Of a stretch of DNA of 7,609 nucleotides, positions 6,487 through 7,609 are shown piece by piece (positions within the stretch are counted from its first letter, which is position 1; each line of letters begins with the position of its first letter). The DNA is from Clostridiales bacterium DTU023. Its GTDB lineage: Bacteria > Bacillota > Clostridia > Saccharofermentanales > DTU023. The position numbers and the translations under genes are program-made. The stretch spans positions 1-7,609 of the forward strand of contig LFTF01000084.1 of the NCBI GenBank assembly GCA_001512945.1. Reading direction: 5' to 3'. The notes under the pieces are model-generated. The model ran no database searches and was not told where the DNA came from. It was given only the letters and a program-made list of their open reading frames with translations.

Positions 6487-6513
6487 CGAAACTTGTTGAG
6501 TTGTATTCATTAT

Positions 6514-7089
6514 CTAATTGATGACCTTGACCATACTGTGTCTGATCACCCGGTCATCTTTGCGATAACCTTTTTGATAGACCTCCGCCACATAGTTAGC
6601 GGGCTCGTCCTCGTCTTCCTCATGGACAACAACCTGGTGAACATTCGGATCAAAATCCGATCCCACTCCGTCAATCTCTGTTACGCCAAGCCGCCCAAAC
6701 GCTTCGTCAAGTTGCTGGGCAATCAGGACGACACCTTCAGCGAATTCACGCGCCTCAACAGTCTGGCAATTGTTTGCCGCTTTTATGGCACAGTCGACGC
6801 TGTCGACGACCGGCATCAGCTGGCGAATGGTCTCAATGACGCCCTCTTGGTAACTCGCCGCTTTGTCGAGCCGTGACCTTCTCCTGAAATTGTCGTAGTC
6901 GGCGCATACGCGCAGGTACCGCTCGTTGAGTCCACGGAATTCTTGTTCCGCCTGTTTTTCAACCTCGACCTCCTCCACTTCAACCTCTACGGATTCATCG
7001 GAATCTTTGATTACCGTAAGGTCTTCGGCGTTGCCGACAAATTCTGCGTCATTTTTCTTTGCTTTTGAATGCTCTTTGCGATCGTTCAT
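6514..7089 (-). CDS. grpE: GrpE, nucleotide exchange factor for DnaK
   Basis: GrpE dimers release ADP from DnaK and so reset the chaperone cycle. The chosen start at 7089 gives 191 residues, normal for the family. It is 10 nt after the hrcA stop and is preceded by AAAGGG 6 nt upstream. The in-frame ATG at 7164 would add 25 residues inside hrcA and lacks a comparable reason. An acidic Glu/Val-rich low-complexity stretch (about 28-50) leads into the long dimerising helix (about 45-100) with the typical RYLRVCADYDNFRRRS (57-72). The C-terminal beta domain carries the family signature from FDPNVHQVVVHEED (146-159) through YQKGYRKDDRVIRHSMVKV (171-189). One small deviation is Val153 where the signature normally has Ala after HQ/HE. 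Tight spacing to hrcA indicates one operon, with possible translational coupling. Confidence 0.97.
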   Translation of the reverse strand: MNDRKEHSKAKKNDAEFVGNAEDLTVIKDSDESVEVEVEEVEVEKQAEQEFRGLNERYLRVCADYDNFRRRSRLDKAASYQEGVIETIRQLMPVVDSVDCAIKAANNCQTVEAREFAEGVVLIAQQLDEAFGRLGVTEIDGVGSDFDPNVHQVVVHEEDEDEPANYVAEVYQKGYRKDDRVIRHSMVKVIN

Positions 7090-7095
7090 AGCTTT

Positions 7096-7101
7096 CCCTT
7101 T
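7096..7101 (-). promoter_or_regulatory. grpE ribosome-binding site overlapping the hrcA stop
   Basis: AAAGGG lies 6 nt before the ATG at 7089 and overlaps the hrcA TAA stop (7102-7100). This supports the 191-residue GrpE over longer in-frame starts at 7113, 7125, 7155 and 7164, all inside hrcA. The overlap suggests ribosomes finishing hrcA may reinitiate on grpE. Confidence 0.7.
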
Positions 7102-7609
7102 ATCCCTTCTCATCGTTGTGTCCATCCAATTTATCTGAATCTCCACTACCCACATAGTGTTCACCGGCGGCTTCTGTCAGCGCTTTGTTGACGAAACTGA
7201 TCTGCGAGATGATATTCCCGTACTGCATACGCTTTGGCCCGATCACACCGATCTGCCCCGTTATCTCGTTGCCGATTCTGTACGTTGTCGTGATGAAAGA
7301 CATATCTTCCATTCCTTCAAGCGCAATCTCCTGACCGATACGCACCATGTAGGCCGGCTTTGGTGTCTGAACCACAAGTGAATCCTGAGCACTGCCGTCA
7401 TGTGTTTCTAGACAGTCTATATCCCAGTCACAATTCTCTGCCTGACGATCTTCTTGCTCCTGCTTCATTTCCATCATGTAACCTGCCACCATGTGCTCCT
7501 GTTGCACCGCGTGATAAAAGCGGTTAGCTCGTTCATAATCGCGGAATTCAGGATGCTTGAGCAGTTGGTATTTACCATCCATAAAAACTTCAATCTTTTC
7601 CGTCTGTTT
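7100..7609 (-). CDS. hrcA: Heat-inducible transcription repressor HrcA, C-terminal part (5' end outside window)
   Basis: HrcA represses class I heat-shock operons by binding CIRCE operators and depends on GroEL to stay active. The last 169 codons are present, and the frame is open to the window end, so the ATG at 7582 is internal. The recognisable parts are LLKHPEFRDYERANRFYHAV (about 17-36 of the fragment), then VRIGQE (89-94) and MSFITTTYRIGNEITGQIGVIGPKRMQYGNII (103-134). The last of these is the conserved GPxRMxY-type ending of the family. Between them lies a long acidic stretch (about 49-84: EQEDRQAENCDWDIDCLETHD and beyond) that appears roughly 20-30 residues longer than in typical HrcA. 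A hydrophilic tail rich in Gly, Asp and Ser ends the protein. The winged-helix DNA-binding domain is outside the window. grpE follows after 10 nt. Confidence 0.95.
   Translation of the reverse strand, partial: KQTEKIEVFMDGKYQLLKHPEFRDYERANRFYHAVQQEHMVAGYMMEMKQEQEDRQAENCDWDIDCLETHDGSAQDSLVVQTPKPAYMVRIGQEIALEGMEDMSFITTTYRIGNEITGQIGVIGPKRMQYGNIISQISFVNKALTEAAGEHYVGSGDSDKLDGHNDEKG

Noticed and set aside
4403..6513. Possible internal CIRCE operators (TTAGCACTC-N9-GAGTGCTAA) before dnaK or dnaJ
   Set aside because: I read both gaps on both strands and found no match. The palindrome CGCGATATCGCG is unrelated to CIRCE.
6121..6876. Long plus-strand open frame (251 codons) antisense to grpE and dnaK
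   Set aside because: The opposite strand encodes clear GrpE and DnaK with intact motifs, and the frame also bridges the gap between them. Its translation resembles no family I know. It is a shadow frame.
7090..7164. Longer GrpE starting at the ATG at 7164
   Set aside because: It would lie within hrcA for more than 60 nt and add a non-conserved leader. The ATG at 7089 has a well-placed AAAGGG and gives the usual length.

Overview
The window looks like chromosomal DNA of a Gram-positive bacterium, most likely a member of the Clostridia within the Bacillota. The hrcA-grpE-dnaK-dnaJ order is typical of that phylum. The DnaK has the short nucleotide-binding domain, without the roughly 24-residue insert of proteobacterial DnaKs. 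The exonuclease and lipoprotein-serpin types also fit. I cannot name a genus. All seven genes lie on the minus strand, so transcription reads from high to low coordinates.

Right half, in transcription order: the 3' part of hrcA (heat-shock repressor, cut by the window end), grpE 10 nt behind it, a 102-nt gap, a complete dnaK, a 170-nt gap and a complete dnaJ. This is the DnaK chaperone machine with its repressor. No CIRCE operator is visible inside the window; one would be expected upstream of hrcA, outside it. The dnaK-dnaJ gap holds three inverted repeats, including a perfect 16-bp hairpin. An octamer in this hairpin recurs across the dnaJ Shine-Dalgarno, so one hairpin arm could also pair with that site. 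dnaJ starts with GTG.

Left half: 36 nt after dnaJ comes a DEDDh-family 3'-5' exonuclease with a C-terminal zinc-ribbon-like tail. It is followed by two tandem genes for lipoprotein serpins. The first is complete (437 aa) and the second is cut by the window start after 218 codons. Over the shared part they are about 80% identical without gaps. About 50 nt upstream of the start codons is also shared, including a small hairpin overlapping the Shine-Dalgarno. A direct duplication with a period of about 1.5 kb explains this. Between the copies is an imperfect 20-bp tandem repeat.

Working together: HrcA represses, and GrpE, DnaK and DnaJ form the cytoplasmic folding cycle. The exonuclease probably acts on RNA or DNA ends. 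The serpins should sit outside the membrane as lipid-anchored protease inhibitors. Whether they are transcribed or induced with the heat-shock genes is an inference only. No gene-free stretch exceeds 300 bases, and I saw no tRNA, rRNA, CRISPR or insertion sequence.
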